This document shows, one piece after another, positions 1-9,251 of a DNA stretch of 64,000 nucleotides (position 1 is the stretch's first letter; the number at the start of each line of letters is the position of its first letter). This DNA comes from Pseudomonas marincola. GTDB taxonomy: Bacteria; Pseudomonadota; Gammaproteobacteria; Pseudomonadales; Pseudomonadaceae. The notes below the pieces were generated by a model. The model saw only the letters and a program-made list of their open reading frames with translations. It made no database searches and had not been told where the DNA came from. Location: positions 124,001 to 188,000 of the forward strand of contig NZ_FPBC01000004.1 in assembly GCF_900116605.1 (NCBI RefSeq). The letters run 5' to 3'. A program made the translations under genes and the position numbers.

Positions 1-800
1 GTTTGGGTTTGCTGTTGGCTATCCAGCACGACTACCTGCAAATGCCAGTGCTGACGTACACCTTGATGTCGTTATGCTGCGGCGTGTTTGCCTATCACGC
101 CATCGACAAGGGCGGCTACATCGCCCTGCTCTCGGCCATCACCCTGTTTATCGTCGCCGGGCATGGCGATAATCCGCTGAGCATTGGCATTTGGCGCAGC
201 CTGAATATTCTGATTGGTATCGTCCTGGCGCTGCTGTTCTCGTTTGCTTTGCCGCTCTACGCGTTTTATTCCTGGCGCTACAACCTGTCGGGCGCACTGC
301 GTGATTGCGCGGCCATTCATAGTCGGATTATTTCCGGCAAGCCGGTAACGGGCGATGAGCATCAGGCGATTCTCAATCGCCTGAACAAGACAATGGTGCA
401 ACTGCGTTCATTAATGCCTTCGGCGGCCAAGGAAATGCACATATCCATGACCCGCATGGACGCGATTCAGCGCAGTTTGCGCATGTGCATCAGCACGTTG
501 GAAATTCTCGCGCATACCCGGCCGAATGACGAACAAGGTTTGGCGTTATTGCAGTCCGCGCTGGGCGCAGAGAATCGCAGCATCAGGCGCTTATTGGTGG
601 GCATGGCGCGTGCACTGCGCATCGGCTCGGCGAATGCGATCAGCAAGCAACGCCATCCGCTGGAAAAACCGCTGCACTTTGAGGCCGACACCATTTCCAG
701 CCTGGGTGGCTACATACTGCTGACGCATGAGTTGTCGGCAACACTTGAAGGCATGCGTGAACAACTCGCCGATACCGCGAAAAAGTGGAAGGCCCACTAA
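1..800 (+). CDS. FUSC-family inner-membrane protein, C-terminal part (truncated by window edge)
   Basis: The frame is open from the first bases of the window, so the true start lies upstream. The visible 265 residues begin with several hydrophobic segments (roughly residues 15-100), then a charged cytoplasmic region of about 160 residues. That layout, with a YSWRYNLSGALRD stretch after the last membrane segment, fits the C-terminal half of FUSC/aromatic-acid-exporter-like proteins, which are usually about 650-700 residues. The substrate cannot be told from this part. The gene converges on uvrB with about 45 bp between the stops. Confidence 0.7.
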   Translation, partial: LGLLLAIQHDYLQMPVLTYTLMSLCCGVFAYHAIDKGGYIALLSAITLFIVAGHGDNPLSIGIWRSLNILIGIVLALLFSFALPLYAFYSWRYNLSGALRDCAAIHSRIISGKPVTGDEHQAILNRLNKTMVQLRSLMPSAAKEMHISMTRMDAIQRSLRMCISTLEILAHTRPNDEQGLALLQSALGAENRSIRRLLVGMARALRIGSANAISKQRHPLEKPLHFEADTISSLGGYILLTHELSATLEGMREQLADTAKKWKAH

Positions 801-810
801 TCGCAATCAC

Positions 811-833
811 TGCGCGGGAAAACCGCCCGCGCA
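811..833. terminator. Hairpin between convergent FUSC gene and uvrB
   Basis: A perfect 8-bp inverted repeat (TGCGCGGG / CCCGCGCA) with a 7-nt loop lies between the two convergent stop codons. Neither side is followed by a clear T tract, so it is a weak candidate for a shared bidirectional terminator. Confidence 0.4.
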
Positions 834-843
834 ATAAAAGCGA

Positions 844-2859
844 TCAAACCTGCAATAAGCGGTCGCGCAATTTCTGTATCTCGTCGCGCATTTGCGCCGC
901 AGCCTCGAACTCCAGATCGCGAGCCAACTGGTACATCTTCTCTTCCTGCTGACGAATCCGCTTGGCAATCTCGCTCGGCGAGCGCAGTTCGTTTTCGTAG
1001 CGCGCCTGCTCCTCTGCCGCTTTGGCCATGCCTTTGCGCTTATTGCTGCGCGAGCCCGGCACCACGGCGCCTTCCATGATGTCTTTGACGTCCTTGAACA
1101 CGCCCTTGGGCACGATGCCGTTTGCCTTATTGAAGGCGATCTGTTTGTCGCGGCGGCGTTCGGTTTCGCCGATTGCGCGCTCCATGGAGCCAGTCATTCG
1201 GTCCGCGTAGAGAATCGCCCGGCCGTTAAGGTTTCGCGCGGCACGACCGATAGTCTGGATCAATGAACGCTCAGAACGCAGGAAGCCTTCCTTGTCGGCA
1301 TCGAGAATCGCCACCAGCGAGACTTCCGGCATATCCAAGCCTTCACGCAGCAAGTTGATCCCGACCAGCACATCAAACGCGCCGATGCGCAGATCACGAA
1401 TAATCTCGACCCGCTCAACCGTGTCGATGTCGGAGTGCAGGTAGCGAACCTTGATGCCGTGATCGCCGAGATAATCGGTCAGATCTTCAGCCATGCGCTT
1501 GGTCAGTGTAGTCACCAGCACGCGCTCACCGATCTCCACGCGCTTGTGGATTTCTGACATCAAGTCATCAACCTGCGTCAGCGCCGGGCGCACCTCAATT
1601 TCCGGGTCGACCAGACCGGTCGGCCGCACCACTTGCTCAATCACCCGTCCGGCATGTTCAGCTTCATACGGCCCAGGCGTTGCCGAGACAAAGATGGTTT
1701 GCGGGCTGGCGGCTTCCCACTCCTCAAAACGCATCGGGCGGTTATCCAGCGCCGACGGTAAACGGAAGCCGTAATTGACCAGATTCTCTTTGCGCGAGCG
1801 GTCGCCTTTGTACATGGCGCCCACTTGCGGCACGCTCACGTGCGACTCGTCGATCACCAGCAGGGCTTCGTCCGGCAGGTAATCGTAAAGAGTTGGCGGC
1901 GGCATGCCCGGCCCGCGACCGGACAGATAGCGCGAGTAGTTTTCGATGCCGTTGCAGTAGCCGAGTTCGAGAATCATCTCCAGATCAAACCGTGTGCGCT
2001 GCTCAAGGCGCTGCGCTTCGACCAGCTTGTCGGCGCCGCGCAGGTATTCGAGGCGCTCGGCCAACTCGACCTTGATCTTGTCGATTGCCTCCATCAACGT
2101 TTCGCGAGGCGTTACGTAGTGGCTCTTGGGGTAAAAGGTGAAGCGCGGCATTTTGCGGATCACTTCGCCGGTCAGCGGATCAAATGCCGAAATGCTCTCC
2201 ACCTCGTCATCGAACAGCTCAATGCGCACCGCTTCGAGGTCCGATTCCGCCGGGAAGATGTCGATTACATCGCCACGCACCCGGAAGGTCGCACGGGCAA
2301 AGTCCATGTCGTTGCGGGTGTATTGCAAGTCGGCCAGACGGCGCAGCAGTTCGCGCTGATCCATGCGATCGCCACGGTCAACGTGCAGGACCATTTTCAA
2401 GTACGACTCGGGGCTGCCCAGACCGTAAATGCACGACACGGTGGTGACGATAATCGCGTCTTTGCGCTCCAGCAACGCCTTGGTCGCCGACAGCCGCATC
2501 TGCTCGATATGGTCGTTGATAGAGGCATCTTTCTCAATGAACGTGTCCGACGCCGGTACATACGCCTCGGGCTGGTAATAGTCGTAGTAGGAAACGAAGT
2601 ATTCGACTGCGTTGTGCGGGAAGAAACTCTTGAACTCCCCGTAAAGCTGCGCGGCGAGAGTTTTATTCGGCGCCAGCACCAGCGTCGGGCGCTTTACCTG
2701 AGCAATTACGTTGGCAATGCTGAAGGTCTTGCCCGAGCCGGTCACGCCGAGCAGGGTCTGGTGAGAGAGCCCAGCTTGAAGGCCCTCGACCATCTGCCGG
2801 ATTGCTTCCGGTTGATCACCTGCAGGCTGAAAACGGGTGACTAATTCAAACTCAGACAT
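844..2859 (-). CDS. uvrB: UvrABC nucleotide excision repair helicase subunit UvrB
   Basis: 671 residues, the usual UvrB length. UvrB receives damaged DNA from UvrA, verifies the lesion and recruits UvrC. Walker A GVTGSGKT is at residues 38-45, the lesion-probing beta-hairpin region carries [12 protein letters not shown], a DESH helicase box follows, and the C-terminus has the UVR coiled coil that binds UvrC. The open frame extends 16 codons further upstream, but the ATG at 2859 is preceded by a GAGG ribosome site at good spacing and gives the family N-terminus [11 protein letters not shown] saw no LexA-type operator upstream. It is divergent from the aminotransferase gene. Confidence 0.97.
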   Translation of the reverse strand: MSEFELVTRFQPAGDQPEAIRQMVEGLQAGLSHQTLLGVTGSGKTFSIANVIAQVKRPTLVLAPNKTLAAQLYGEFKSFFPHNAVEYFVSYYDYYQPEAYVPASDTFIEKDASINDHIEQMRLSATKALLERKDAIIVTTVSCIYGLGSPESYLKMVLHVDRGDRMDQRELLRRLADLQYTRNDMDFARATFRVRGDVIDIFPAESDLEAVRIELFDDEVESISAFDPLTGEVIRKMPRFTFYPKSHYVTPRETLMEAIDKIKVELAERLEYLRGADKLVEAQRLEQRTRFDLEMILELGYCNGIENYSRYLSGRGPGMPPPTLYDYLPDEALLVIDESHVSVPQVGAMYKGDRSRKENLVNYGFRLPSALDNRPMRFEEWEAASPQTIFVSATPGPYEAEHAGRVIEQVVRPTGLVDPEIEVRPALTQVDDLMSEIHKRVEIGERVLVTTLTKRMAEDLTDYLGDHGIKVRYLHSDIDTVERVEIIRDLRIGAFDVLVGINLLREGLDMPEVSLVAILDADKEGFLRSERSLIQTIGRAARNLNGRAILYADRMTGSMERAIGETERRRDKQIAFNKANGIVPKGVFKDVKDIMEGAVVPGSRSNKRKGMAKAAEEQARYENELRSPSEIAKRIRQQEEKMYQLARDLEFEAAAQMRDEIQKLRDRLLQV

Positions 2860-3008
2860 AGCAAACCTCGACAAACGGTTGTGACGCGACCCAATAGAGT
2901 ACGTCATAACGAGGGTCTATTGCCGTTTCTGCGTCAACTGGCGTTAACGCGGCAAAAGAGCCTAACGAAAAGCGTGCTTGCGCAGTCGCAGCACGTGCAC
3001 AGGCCCGT

Positions 3009-3014
3009 TATACT
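3009..3014 (+). promoter_or_regulatory. Candidate -10 element for the aminotransferase gene
   Basis: TATACT lies about 80 bp upstream of the ATG at 3096, in the uvrB/aminotransferase divergent region. No convincing -35 is seen at 16-18 bp, so this is only a candidate. Confidence 0.3.
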
Positions 3015-3095
3015 ACCGGGCCAACTACGTAACCCGCAGCCCTTGCCGACTGCGGTTTGCTGCCCTCCACTCTTTGCCACAGAGTTGCCGCATCC

Positions 3096-4292
3096 ATGAG
3101 TCTGTTCTCTGCCGTCGAAATGGCTCCGCGCGATCCTATCCTGGGTCTTAACGAAGCATTCAACGCGGATACCCGCGCCACCAAGGTCAACCTCGGAGTT
3201 GGTGTGTACACCAACGAAGAAGGCCGTATTCCGCTGCTTCGCGCAGTGGCCGAGGCGGAAAAGGCGCGCATTGAAGCGCACGCCCCGCGCGGCTATCTGC
3301 CAATTGAAGGCATTGCGGCTTACGACCAAGCGGTACAAACCCTGCTGTTCGGCGCCAACTCGCGACTGATCAGCGAAGGCCGGGTAGTCACCACTCAGGC
3401 GCTCGGCGGTACCGGCGCACTGAAGATTGGTGCAGATTTTCTCAAGCGCCTGCTGCCGGATGCAACTGTCGCCATCAGCGACCCAAGCTGGGAAAACCAC
3501 CGCGCCCTGTTCGAGTCGGCCGGCTTCCCTGTGCGTAATTATCGCTACTACGATGCATTCAGCAACGGTGTAAACCGCGGCGGCCTGCTCGAAGACCTGA
3601 AGAACCTGCCAACCCGCTCAATCGTTGTGCTGCACGCGTGCTGCCACAACCCGACCGGCGTGGACCTGAACCTTGAAGACTGGCAAGCGATCCTGGAAAT
3701 CCTCCGTGAGCGCGAGCACGTGCCATTCCTCGACATCGCTTATCAGGGCTTTGGCGACGGCATTGAAGAAGATGCCGTGGCTGTGCGCCTGTTTGCTCAG
3801 TCGGGCCTGACCTTCTTCGTGTCCAGCTCGTTCTCCAAGTCGTTCTCGCTGTATGGCGAGCGCGTCGGCGCACTGTCGATCGTGACCGGCTCCAACGACG
3901 AAACCGGCCGCGTTCTGTCGCAGGTCAAGCGTGTCATCCGCACCAACTACTCCAACCCGCCAACGCATGGCGCCAGCGTTGTCGCCACCGTGCTCAACAC
4001 GCCAGAGCTGCGGGCGATGTGGGAAGCCGAGCTGGGCGAAATGCGCGACCGCATCCGCAACATGCGCATGGCCATGGTTGAACAACTGGCTGCCCGTGGC
4101 GCCAAGCGCGATTTCAGCTTCGTTGCCCAACAGCGCGGCATGTTCTCCTACTCCGGCCTCACCACCGAGCAAGTAGAACGCCTGCGCAACGAGTTCGGCA
4201 TCTACGCCGTCGGCACAGGCCGCATCTGCGTAGCGGCGCTGAACCAGCGCAACCTGCCAGCAGTGACCGAAGCAATCGCCAGCGTCCTGTAA
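3096..4292 (+). CDS. Aromatic amino acid / aspartate-type aminotransferase (class I, PLP)
   Basis: 398 residues. The protein matches the AspC/TyrB branch of class I aminotransferases, which move the amino group between aspartate or aromatic amino acids and 2-oxoglutarate in the cytoplasm. The PLP lysine is K248 in the SFSKSFSLYGERVG signature, preceded by the DIAYQGFGDG aspartate/tyrosine cofactor region and HNPTG motif. The start at 3096 gives the family N-terminus MSLFSAVEMAPRDP; the open frame runs 13 codons further up without similarity. The uvrB-aminotransferase pairing is conserved in Pseudomonas. Whether the enzyme prefers aspartate or aromatic substrates cannot be settled from sequence. 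Confidence 0.93.
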   Translation: MSLFSAVEMAPRDPILGLNEAFNADTRATKVNLGVGVYTNEEGRIPLLRAVAEAEKARIEAHAPRGYLPIEGIAAYDQAVQTLLFGANSRLISEGRVVTTQALGGTGALKIGADFLKRLLPDATVAISDPSWENHRALFESAGFPVRNYRYYDAFSNGVNRGGLLEDLKNLPTRSIVVLHACCHNPTGVDLNLEDWQAILEILREREHVPFLDIAYQGFGDGIEEDAVAVRLFAQSGLTFFVSSSFSKSFSLYGERVGALSIVTGSNDETGRVLSQVKRVIRTNYSNPPTHGASVVATVLNTPELRAMWEAELGEMRDRIRNMRMAMVEQLAARGAKRDFSFVAQQRGMFSYSGLTTEQVERLRNEFGIYAVGTGRICVAALNQRNLPAVTEAIASVL

Positions 4293-4357
4293 GCGATTAA
4301 GAGGCGCAACCAAAATGCGCCTCCAGCAGAAACGGTGTCGAGATAATCGGCACCCTG

Positions 4358-4420
4358 AAAACGGCTAAAGGCCCAGATTGCTTCTAAATAATCTGGGTTT
4401 TTATGCCGTTTTTTTCTTTT
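4358..4420 (+). terminator. Nested-hairpin terminator downstream of the aminotransferase gene
   Basis: An outer pair AAACGGC / GCCGTTT encloses an inner pair CCCAGATT (4372-4379) / AATCTGGG (4390-4397). A run of T residues to 4420 follows. This is a strong intrinsic terminator for the plus-strand aminotransferase gene. A separate small inverted repeat, AGGCGCA / TGCGCCT, lies just upstream at 4302-4322 without a T tract. Confidence 0.8.
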
Positions 4421-4508
4421 CAGCAGCGCCTCACCGGCCAAAATTCTGCAGCGCCAGCTAAAATTATAAAAGAGCGAAAAAAATTGCATTTCAATGATCG
4501 GTAGAGTG

Positions 4509-4536
4509 TTGACTTTCCGTTCTGAATCAGTAGGAT
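4509..4536 (+). promoter_or_regulatory. Sigma-70-type promoter of tRNA-Asn
   Basis: TTGACT (4509-4514) and TAGGAT (4531-4536) are separated by 16 bp and end 12 bp before the mature tRNA. This suits a stable-RNA promoter. Confidence 0.6.
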
Positions 4537-4548
4537 ACGCACCGTTGT

Positions 4549-4624
4549 TCCGCGATAGCTCAGTTGGTAGAGCAAATGACTGTTAATCATTGGGTCCCTG
4601 GTTCGAGTCCAGGTCGTGGAGCCA
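4549..4624 (+). tRNA. tRNA-Asn (anticodon GTT)
   Basis: A 76-nt cloverleaf. The acceptor stem TCCGCGA pairs with TCGTGGA (one G-T wobble), the D arm contains AGCTCAGTTGGTAGAGC, the anticodon loop CTGTTAATC carries GTT for asparagine, and the T arm is CCTGG-TTCGAGT-CCAGG. The 3' CCA is encoded. A promoter precedes it and a terminator follows, so it is a single-gene unit. Confidence 0.97.
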
Positions 4625-4628
4625 AATT

Positions 4629-4660
4629 CAAAGCCTCGGTTTAATAACCGGGGCTTTTTT
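4629..4660 (+). terminator. Intrinsic terminator of tRNA-Asn
   Basis: AAAGCCTCGG pairs with CCGGGGCTTT over 10 bp (one T-G pair). It is followed directly by a T run, five bases after the tRNA 3' end. Confidence 0.85.
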
Positions 4661-4680
4661 ATGCGCGTTACAAAACCATT

Positions 4681-5338
4681 CCCCCAATGATGGATCAACC
4701 TTCGGTTCATCCATCCTCCGCCACTCGCCCCGGTCCTGATGGCCAAACCGGAGGATGGATAACACGGCTGCGCCAGGTAATCCGTCATGGCGATGGCAAT
4801 CGCCTAAACCGGTCACAACCTGTACACACCAATCCCCCAATGACGGATCAACCTACGGTTCATCCATCCTCCGCCGCTCGCCTCGGTCCTGATGGCCAAA
4901 CCGGAGGATGGATAACACGGCTACGCCGGGTAATCCGTCATGGCGATGGTAATCGCCTAAACCGGTCGCAGCCATTTCACGCCGCTCCCCCAATGACGGA
5001 TCAACCTACGGTTCATCCATCCTCCGACACTCGCTTCGGTTTTGATGTCCAAACCGGAGGATGGATAACACGGCTACGCCGGGTAATCCGTCATGGCGAT
5101 GACAATCGCCCAATGCGGGCGCAACCATTACACGCCGATCCCCCAATGATGGATCAACCTGCGGTTCATCCATCCTCCGCCACTCGCCTCGGTCTTGATG
5201 GCTAAACCGGAGGATGGATAACACGGCGGCGCCGAGTAATCCGTCATGGCGATGACAATCGCCCAATCTCGGGCCCGCGACAATGCCGCACCTTTTCTCA
5301 ATGGTCACTTAACCTGCGGTTATCCATCTTTCGGTGGG
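4681..5338. repeat. Array of four 153-bp tandem repeats plus a decayed fifth start
   Basis: The marker CCCCCAATGA starts at 4681, 4834, 4987 and 5140, exactly 153 bp apart, and the units are nearly identical apart from their last 40 bases or so. A degenerate fifth start can be followed from 5293 to about 5338. Each unit has an inner 12-bp inverted repeat, ATCCATCCTCCG / CGGAGGATGGAT. It also has outer arms TGACGGAT / ATCCGTCA, perfect in units 2 and 3 and with one G-T mismatch in units 1 and 4. Each unit could therefore fold into a long hairpin or cruciform. Because 153 is a multiple of three, a frame stays open across the array, but nothing suggests translation. Confidence 0.9.
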
Positions 5339-5551
5339 CTAGCCCTACTATTTTGCCGGGCAGCTTCGGTCGCAAAAAACGTCGACGCCGTACCACGTTG
5401 TCCTTTCCCCCAGCCCCGTATCGCTAAAGCCCCGATCCATGCCTGTTAGACACCCCGTGCGCACATTTCTGGACGGCGTATGACTCAAGCAAAAATTGCA
5501 GATTGGCATAGACTGAAGTGGCAGGTTCTTAATTGACGGAGTAAATCGCAT
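5339..5551. other. Intergenic stretch between repeat array and HdeD-like gene
   Basis: I see no gene, RNA or clear promoter here. The last bases hold a GGAG about 11 nt before the ATG at 5552, a plausible ribosome site for the HdeD-like gene. Confidence 0.5.
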
Positions 5552-6130
5552 ATGGATATTCAGATGGATAAAAACCAATTGTCCGGCATTCTTTCCGATA
5601 CATGGTGGATGCTGCTGGTACGCGGCGTGATAGCAATTTTGTTTGGCGTACTGACGTGGATCCAACCGGGCATTTCTCTGGCGGCATTAGTCATTCTGTT
5701 CGGTATCTACAGCCTGACAGATGGGGTACTGGGGATTTGGACTGCAATATCCGGGCGTAAAGAAGACGATCACTGGTGGGCCTTTCTTCTTTGGGGGCTG
5801 GTCGGCGTGGGCATTGGGGTACTGACGCTCACAGCCCCGGGCATTACGACCGTGGCGCTGATGTTCTACATTGCAATCTGGGCGATTGCATCGGGGGTAA
5901 TGCAGGTGGTTACGGCTATTCGTCTGCGCCGTGAGATCAAGGGTGAGTGGTTGTTGATTCTGGCAGGTGCCGCCTCGATTCTGTTTGGCGTGATCATGGT
6001 GGCGCAACCGCTTGCCGGTGCTCTGACCCTGCTCTGGCTCATCGCCACATATGCGGTTGTTTTTGGCGTGATCATGGTGGTGCTGGCGTTCAAGGCCAAG
6101 AAATTCAAGAAACAACTGGTTAATAGCTAA
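5552..6130 (+). CDS. HdeD / DUF308 family membrane protein
   Basis: 192 residues with about six hydrophobic segments arranged as three pairs, and repeated G-I-x-x-L-x-x-P-G-I-(S/T) patterns at the ends of segments. This is the hallmark of the HdeD (acid-resistance membrane protein) family. The N-terminus is charged and hydrophilic, and the C-terminus is lysine-rich (KAKKFKKQ), so it probably faces the cytoplasm. HdeD protects against acid stress at high cell density in E. coli; that role is not shown here. It is monocistronic, with a strong terminator downstream. Confidence 0.85.
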   Translation: MDIQMDKNQLSGILSDTWWMLLVRGVIAILFGVLTWIQPGISLAALVILFGIYSLTDGVLGIWTAISGRKEDDHWWAFLLWGLVGVGIGVLTLTAPGITTVALMFYIAIWAIASGVMQVVTAIRLRREIKGEWLLILAGAASILFGVIMVAQPLAGALTLLWLIATYAVVFGVIMVVLAFKAKKFKKQLVNS

Positions 6131-6160
6131 CGCCTCAGGCCCAAAGCTCAACCGTTAAAC

Positions 6161-6202
6161 AAGGGATCAGCCCGATGCAAATGGTCGGCTGATCCCTTTT
6201 TT
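6161..6202 (+). terminator. Intrinsic terminator after the HdeD-like gene
   Basis: A perfect 12-bp stem AAGGGATCAGCC / GGCTGATCCCTT with a 14-nt loop is followed by a T run. Confidence 0.9.
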
Positions 6203-6304
6203 GTGCAGCCACCTTCATCCAAGACTGAGTGCTGCTAAACGACATGATCATCGACTCGTAAATCTCGACAAAAGTAAGCCCACAACCGTCACTGGAGCTG
6301 CCTG

Positions 6305-6715
6305 ATGCAACGCAACGCCTGGTATTCCCGCTTCGCCAAATCGGCGGCACACTTTTGCGGCCGCCCACGCGTATTCACCTTCGCTGCCGGATTAATCGTC
6401 GTGTGGCTGATCAGCGGCCCGCTGTTTGGCTTCAGCGACACCTGGCAGTTGGTGATAAATACCAGCACGACCATCATCACCTTCCTGATGGTGTTCCTCA
6501 TCCAAAACACCCAGAACCGCGACACCGAGGCGATTCAGGTCAAGCTGGATGAGTTGATTCGTGCCACCCAAGGTGCGCACAACGCGTTGCTGGACCTTGA
6601 AGAGCTGGAAGAAGACGCGCTGGATGCCTTCAAACTCAAATATCAGGCCCTGGCCGCAGCCGCACGGGCTGGTTTGTCTTCAGGCGACCAGGACACGGGC
6701 ACACCCGAAGCCTAA
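6305..6715 (+). CDS. Low-affinity iron permease family (Fet4-like) small membrane protein
   Basis: 136 residues with two predicted membrane segments (about residues 23-42 and 50-68), the FLIQNTQNRD motif after the second segment, and a C-terminal acidic helix. These features match the bacterial low-affinity iron permease family, named after yeast Fet4. Transport by the short bacterial members is not established as far as I know, so substrate is inference. It stands alone between the HdeD-like and P-loop genes. Confidence 0.8.
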   Translation: MQRNAWYSRFAKSAAHFCGRPRVFTFAAGLIVVWLISGPLFGFSDTWQLVINTSTTIITFLMVFLIQNTQNRDTEAIQVKLDELIRATQGAHNALLDLEELEEDALDAFKLKYQALAAAARAGLSSGDQDTGTPEA

Positions 6716-6849
6716 GTACGTGGCCGGTTCAATCTGTAACTTTTCAACAAACTTGAACCTGTGCTCGGGTAAAGTGCTCAGACCTTGTGCCACGGCCACG
6801 CAAACACTCGGCAGCAGCAGATGACTCCCAGCACACATTGGCGGTGTAA

Positions 6850-7386
6850 ATGAATAGCAGATTTGTACTCACGGGCGGCCCGGGTGCGGGCAAAACCAGC
6901 GTACTGCATGCCTTGCAGCAACGTGAACTGGCGGTTGCACCGGAGTCTGCCAGGCAAATCATCCAAGCCCGTCTGAGTCAGAATCTGCCGCCGCGCCCAG
7001 ACCCGAAAACCTTTGCCCAGGACGTTCTGCGCGCAGACATCGAGCAATATCACAAACTCTGGATCGAAGACGAACCCACGTTTTACGACCGTGGCGTTCT
7101 CGATGCGTTGTACATGCTCAATGTCATCGGCGCCCTTTCACACCTCGACAAGGCCCGCAAAGTGGTTGCCCATCCGTACAACGAGGTGGTGTTTTTGTTC
7201 GAGCCGTGGCCGGAAATCTACGCGACCGACACCGAGCGCGACCAGACCTTCGAGGAGTCGGTGCAGGTTTTCGAGGGACTGAAACAGTGGTACACGCTCT
7301 GGGGATACACGCCTGTCGAGGTGCCCAAGGTGAGTATTGAAGAGCGCGCCGACTTCATTCTGGACGTAGTCGAAGATGTATTTTGA
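6850..7386 (+). CDS. P-loop NTPase / kinase-like protein (AAA_28-type)
   Basis: 178 residues. Walker A GGPGAGKTS is at residues 9-17, and a YDRGVLDALYM segment resembles the aspartate-bearing lid/substrate region of nucleotide kinases. The fold matches small ATPases grouped with NadR-type kinases. The substrate is unknown. The gene lies between a permease-like gene and ynfA without overlap, so context does not help. Confidence 0.75.
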   Translation: MNSRFVLTGGPGAGKTSVLHALQQRELAVAPESARQIIQARLSQNLPPRPDPKTFAQDVLRADIEQYHKLWIEDEPTFYDRGVLDALYMLNVIGALSHLDKARKVVAHPYNEVVFLFEPWPEIYATDTERDQTFEESVQVFEGLKQWYTLWGYTPVEVPKVSIEERADFILDVVEDVF

Positions 7387-7421
7387 CTCCCCGCACCAGC
7401 GCCTGTTGCAGGTAATCGCCC

Positions 7422-7754
7422 ATGCCTGAGCTTAAAACCATCGGCCTGTTTGTACTGACCGCGCTGGCCGAAATAATCGGCTGCTATTTGCCCTATCTGT
7501 GGTTGAAGCAAGGCAAGAGCATTTGGCTGCTGCTCCCGGCATTGCTCAGCCTGAGCCTGTTTGCCTGGCTCTTAACCCTGCACCCAACGGCCGCAGGTCG
7601 CGTGTATGCAGCCTATGGCGGCGTTTATATAGCAACCGCGCTGATTTGGCTGTGGCTGGTGGACGGGATCAAACCCAGCCACTGGGACCTGATTGGCGGC
7701 GGCGTGGCGCTGCTGGGCATGGCAATCATCATGTTTGCCCCGCGCCAGCTTTGA
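7422..7754 (+). CDS. YnfA family (UPF0060) four-helix membrane protein
   Basis: 110 residues with four predicted membrane helices and the family signatures GCYLPYLWL near the start and [20 protein letters not shown] in the third segment. E. coli YnfA has been classed with small multidrug resistance-like efflux proteins. Length and residues match the family closely. The ATG at 7422 lies 35 bp after the P-loop gene, so the two could be cotranscribed. Confidence 0.92.
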   Translation: MPELKTIGLFVLTALAEIIGCYLPYLWLKQGKSIWLLLPALLSLSLFAWLLTLHPTAAGRVYAAYGGVYIATALIWLWLVDGIKPSHWDLIGGGVALLGMAIIMFAPRQL

Positions 7755-7812
7755 AGCGCCGGGCTGAACTATACAAGGCTCACACAACAACTCGCACAGG
7801 GAGCGCGTGGCC

Positions 7813-8181
7813 ATGAAGCTGCTGCAAACCACCCCGATTCTGCGGATTTTCGACAGTGCCAAGGCCCTTGAATTTTATGTCGACTTCCTCGGTTTCACGC
7901 TCGACTGGCAACATCGCTTTGCCGAAGACTTACCGCTGTATATGCAGGTCTCGCGCGATGCCTGCATTATTCACTTGTCTGAGCATCACGGCGATTGCTG
8001 CCCCGGTGCGGCACTGCGTATCGAGAGCGCAGACATCGATGCACTGCAGCAACAATTACTCGCCAAACCCTACGGCTACAGTCGCCCGCACATTGCCGAC
8101 ATGCCGTGGGGCAGCCGCGATATGTCGGTGATGGACCCGTTCGGCAACCGCCTGATCTTCACCATGGCCACCGACACCTGA
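7813..8181 (+). CDS. Glyoxalase/bleomycin-resistance superfamily protein
   Basis: 122 residues with the vicinal-oxygen-chelate fold layout. TTPILRIFDSAKALEFYVDFLGF at the start and MSVMDPFGNRLIF at the end are typical of GLOD4/bleomycin-resistance-like proteins. A GTG lies two codons upstream at 7807, but AGGGAG (7798-7803) is best spaced for the ATG at 7813. Ligand or enzyme activity cannot be assigned. Confidence 0.85.
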   Translation: MKLLQTTPILRIFDSAKALEFYVDFLGFTLDWQHRFAEDLPLYMQVSRDACIIHLSEHHGDCCPGAALRIESADIDALQQQLLAKPYGYSRPHIADMPWGSRDMSVMDPFGNRLIFTMATDT

Positions 8182-8383
8182 GAAATCGAGCCCCAATACG
8201 GACTGCAAACGAGCGATGCGCTGCGTCTGGCGCAACTGGCGGAGCGCAGACGCTAACAACCGCAGCGCGGCGCTTTTGCTAGCGAAGAAGACTTTCACAC
8301 ACTCGGACAGTTGTTTGCAGCACCAGGCGCAACGCAGGACTTCACAGTAAAATTGATAACACACGACTAGCCCCGGAGCGATC
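8182..8383. other. Intergenic stretch with a GC-rich inverted repeat
   Basis: No gene is seen. GCGTCTG (8223-8229) pairs with CAGACGC (8247-8253) across a 17-nt loop; there is no T tract, so terminator function is doubtful. Confidence 0.35.
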
Positions 8384-9211
8384 ATGGACATCCAACGATT
8401 GGCGGCATTTGCTGATGGAGAAACGGGCGGCAATCCTGCTGGCATTGTTATCTGTAACGAATTGCCCGCCGCCGAAGACATGCAGCGTATCGCCCATGAA
8501 GTCGGTTACTCCGAAACAGCTTTCGCGGCGCCTCAAGGCTCGGCATGGCGCGTGCGCTATTTCTCGCCAGAATCGGAAGTGCCTTTCTGCGGCCATGCAA
8601 CCATTGCACTGGGCGCAGCGCTGGCCATGCGTCACGGCAATGGCGTCTATCCGCTGGAACTGAATCTGGCATCGATCAGCGTCGAAGGCCAACAAGTCGA
8701 TGGTCAGCTCTCGGCGGCGCTGCAATCCCCTCCCACACGCAGCGCGCCAGCGCCCGATGACCTGCTGGATCAAGCCCTGACGTTGTTCGGCTATAACCGT
8801 GCAGCACTGGACACGCGCATTGCACCCGCGCTGGCAAACGGCGGCGCCGATCATTTGCTGATCATGCTCAACAGCCGCGAACAACTCGCTGCCATGCGCT
8901 ACGACCAGGAGGCTGGTCGCAAGCTGATGAACGATGCCGGGCTGGTGACCATTCTGCTCGGCTATGCGCAAACACCGCAGCTGATCCATAGCCGTAATCC
9001 CTTTGCCTCGGGCGGCGTTTACGAAGACCCGGCAACCGGAGCAGCAACCGCTGCACTGGCGGGCTACCTGCGTGACATAAGCTGGCCACATAACGGCCAA
9101 ATAGAGATTATTCAGGGTGAGGACATGGGGATGCGCTCGCGAATCACCGCGCATATTCCCCCAACACCAGGCGCCTCCATCCGTGTTTCAGGCGCGGTAC
9201 GAACCCTCTGA
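8384..9211 (+). CDS. PhzF family isomerase-like protein
   Basis: 275 residues of the diaminopimelate-epimerase-fold PhzF family. GGNPAG is near residues 15-20, the catalytic glutamate candidate is E44 in GYSETAF, and PFCGHATIA and a C-terminal DPATGAATAAL motif complete the two-lobed active site. No phenazine genes are nearby, so it is one of the many stand-alone PhzF-like proteins of unknown substrate. Confidence 0.9.
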   Translation: MDIQRLAAFADGETGGNPAGIVICNELPAAEDMQRIAHEVGYSETAFAAPQGSAWRVRYFSPESEVPFCGHATIALGAALAMRHGNGVYPLELNLASISVEGQQVDGQLSAALQSPPTRSAPAPDDLLDQALTLFGYNRAALDTRIAPALANGGADHLLIMLNSREQLAAMRYDQEAGRKLMNDAGLVTILLGYAQTPQLIHSRNPFASGGVYEDPATGAATAALAGYLRDISWPHNGQIEIIQGEDMGMRSRITAHIPPTPGASIRVSGAVRTL

Positions 9212-9251
9212 AAGCAATAACCATTCATTAACCAGCGTCTCTGGAGGCAAC

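Noticed and set aside
1825..2844. 339-residue plus-strand open frame opposite uvrB
   Set aside because: It is a shadow of the uvrB codons; no family features and uvrB is certain on the other strand.
2860..3095. LexA operator in front of uvrB
   Set aside because: I looked for a CTGT-N8-ACAG type site and found none convincing; SOS control of this uvrB is not supported.
4687..5205. 172-residue open frame across the 153-bp repeats
   Set aside because: It exists because the repeat length is a multiple of three; there is no ribosome site, the reverse strand is equally open in places, and substitutions between copies fall where DNA pairing, not protein, would explain them.
4681..5338. Repeat array as a possible CRISPR
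   Set aside because: Units are 153 bp and nearly identical throughout, with no short repeat/unique spacer alternation and no cas genes.
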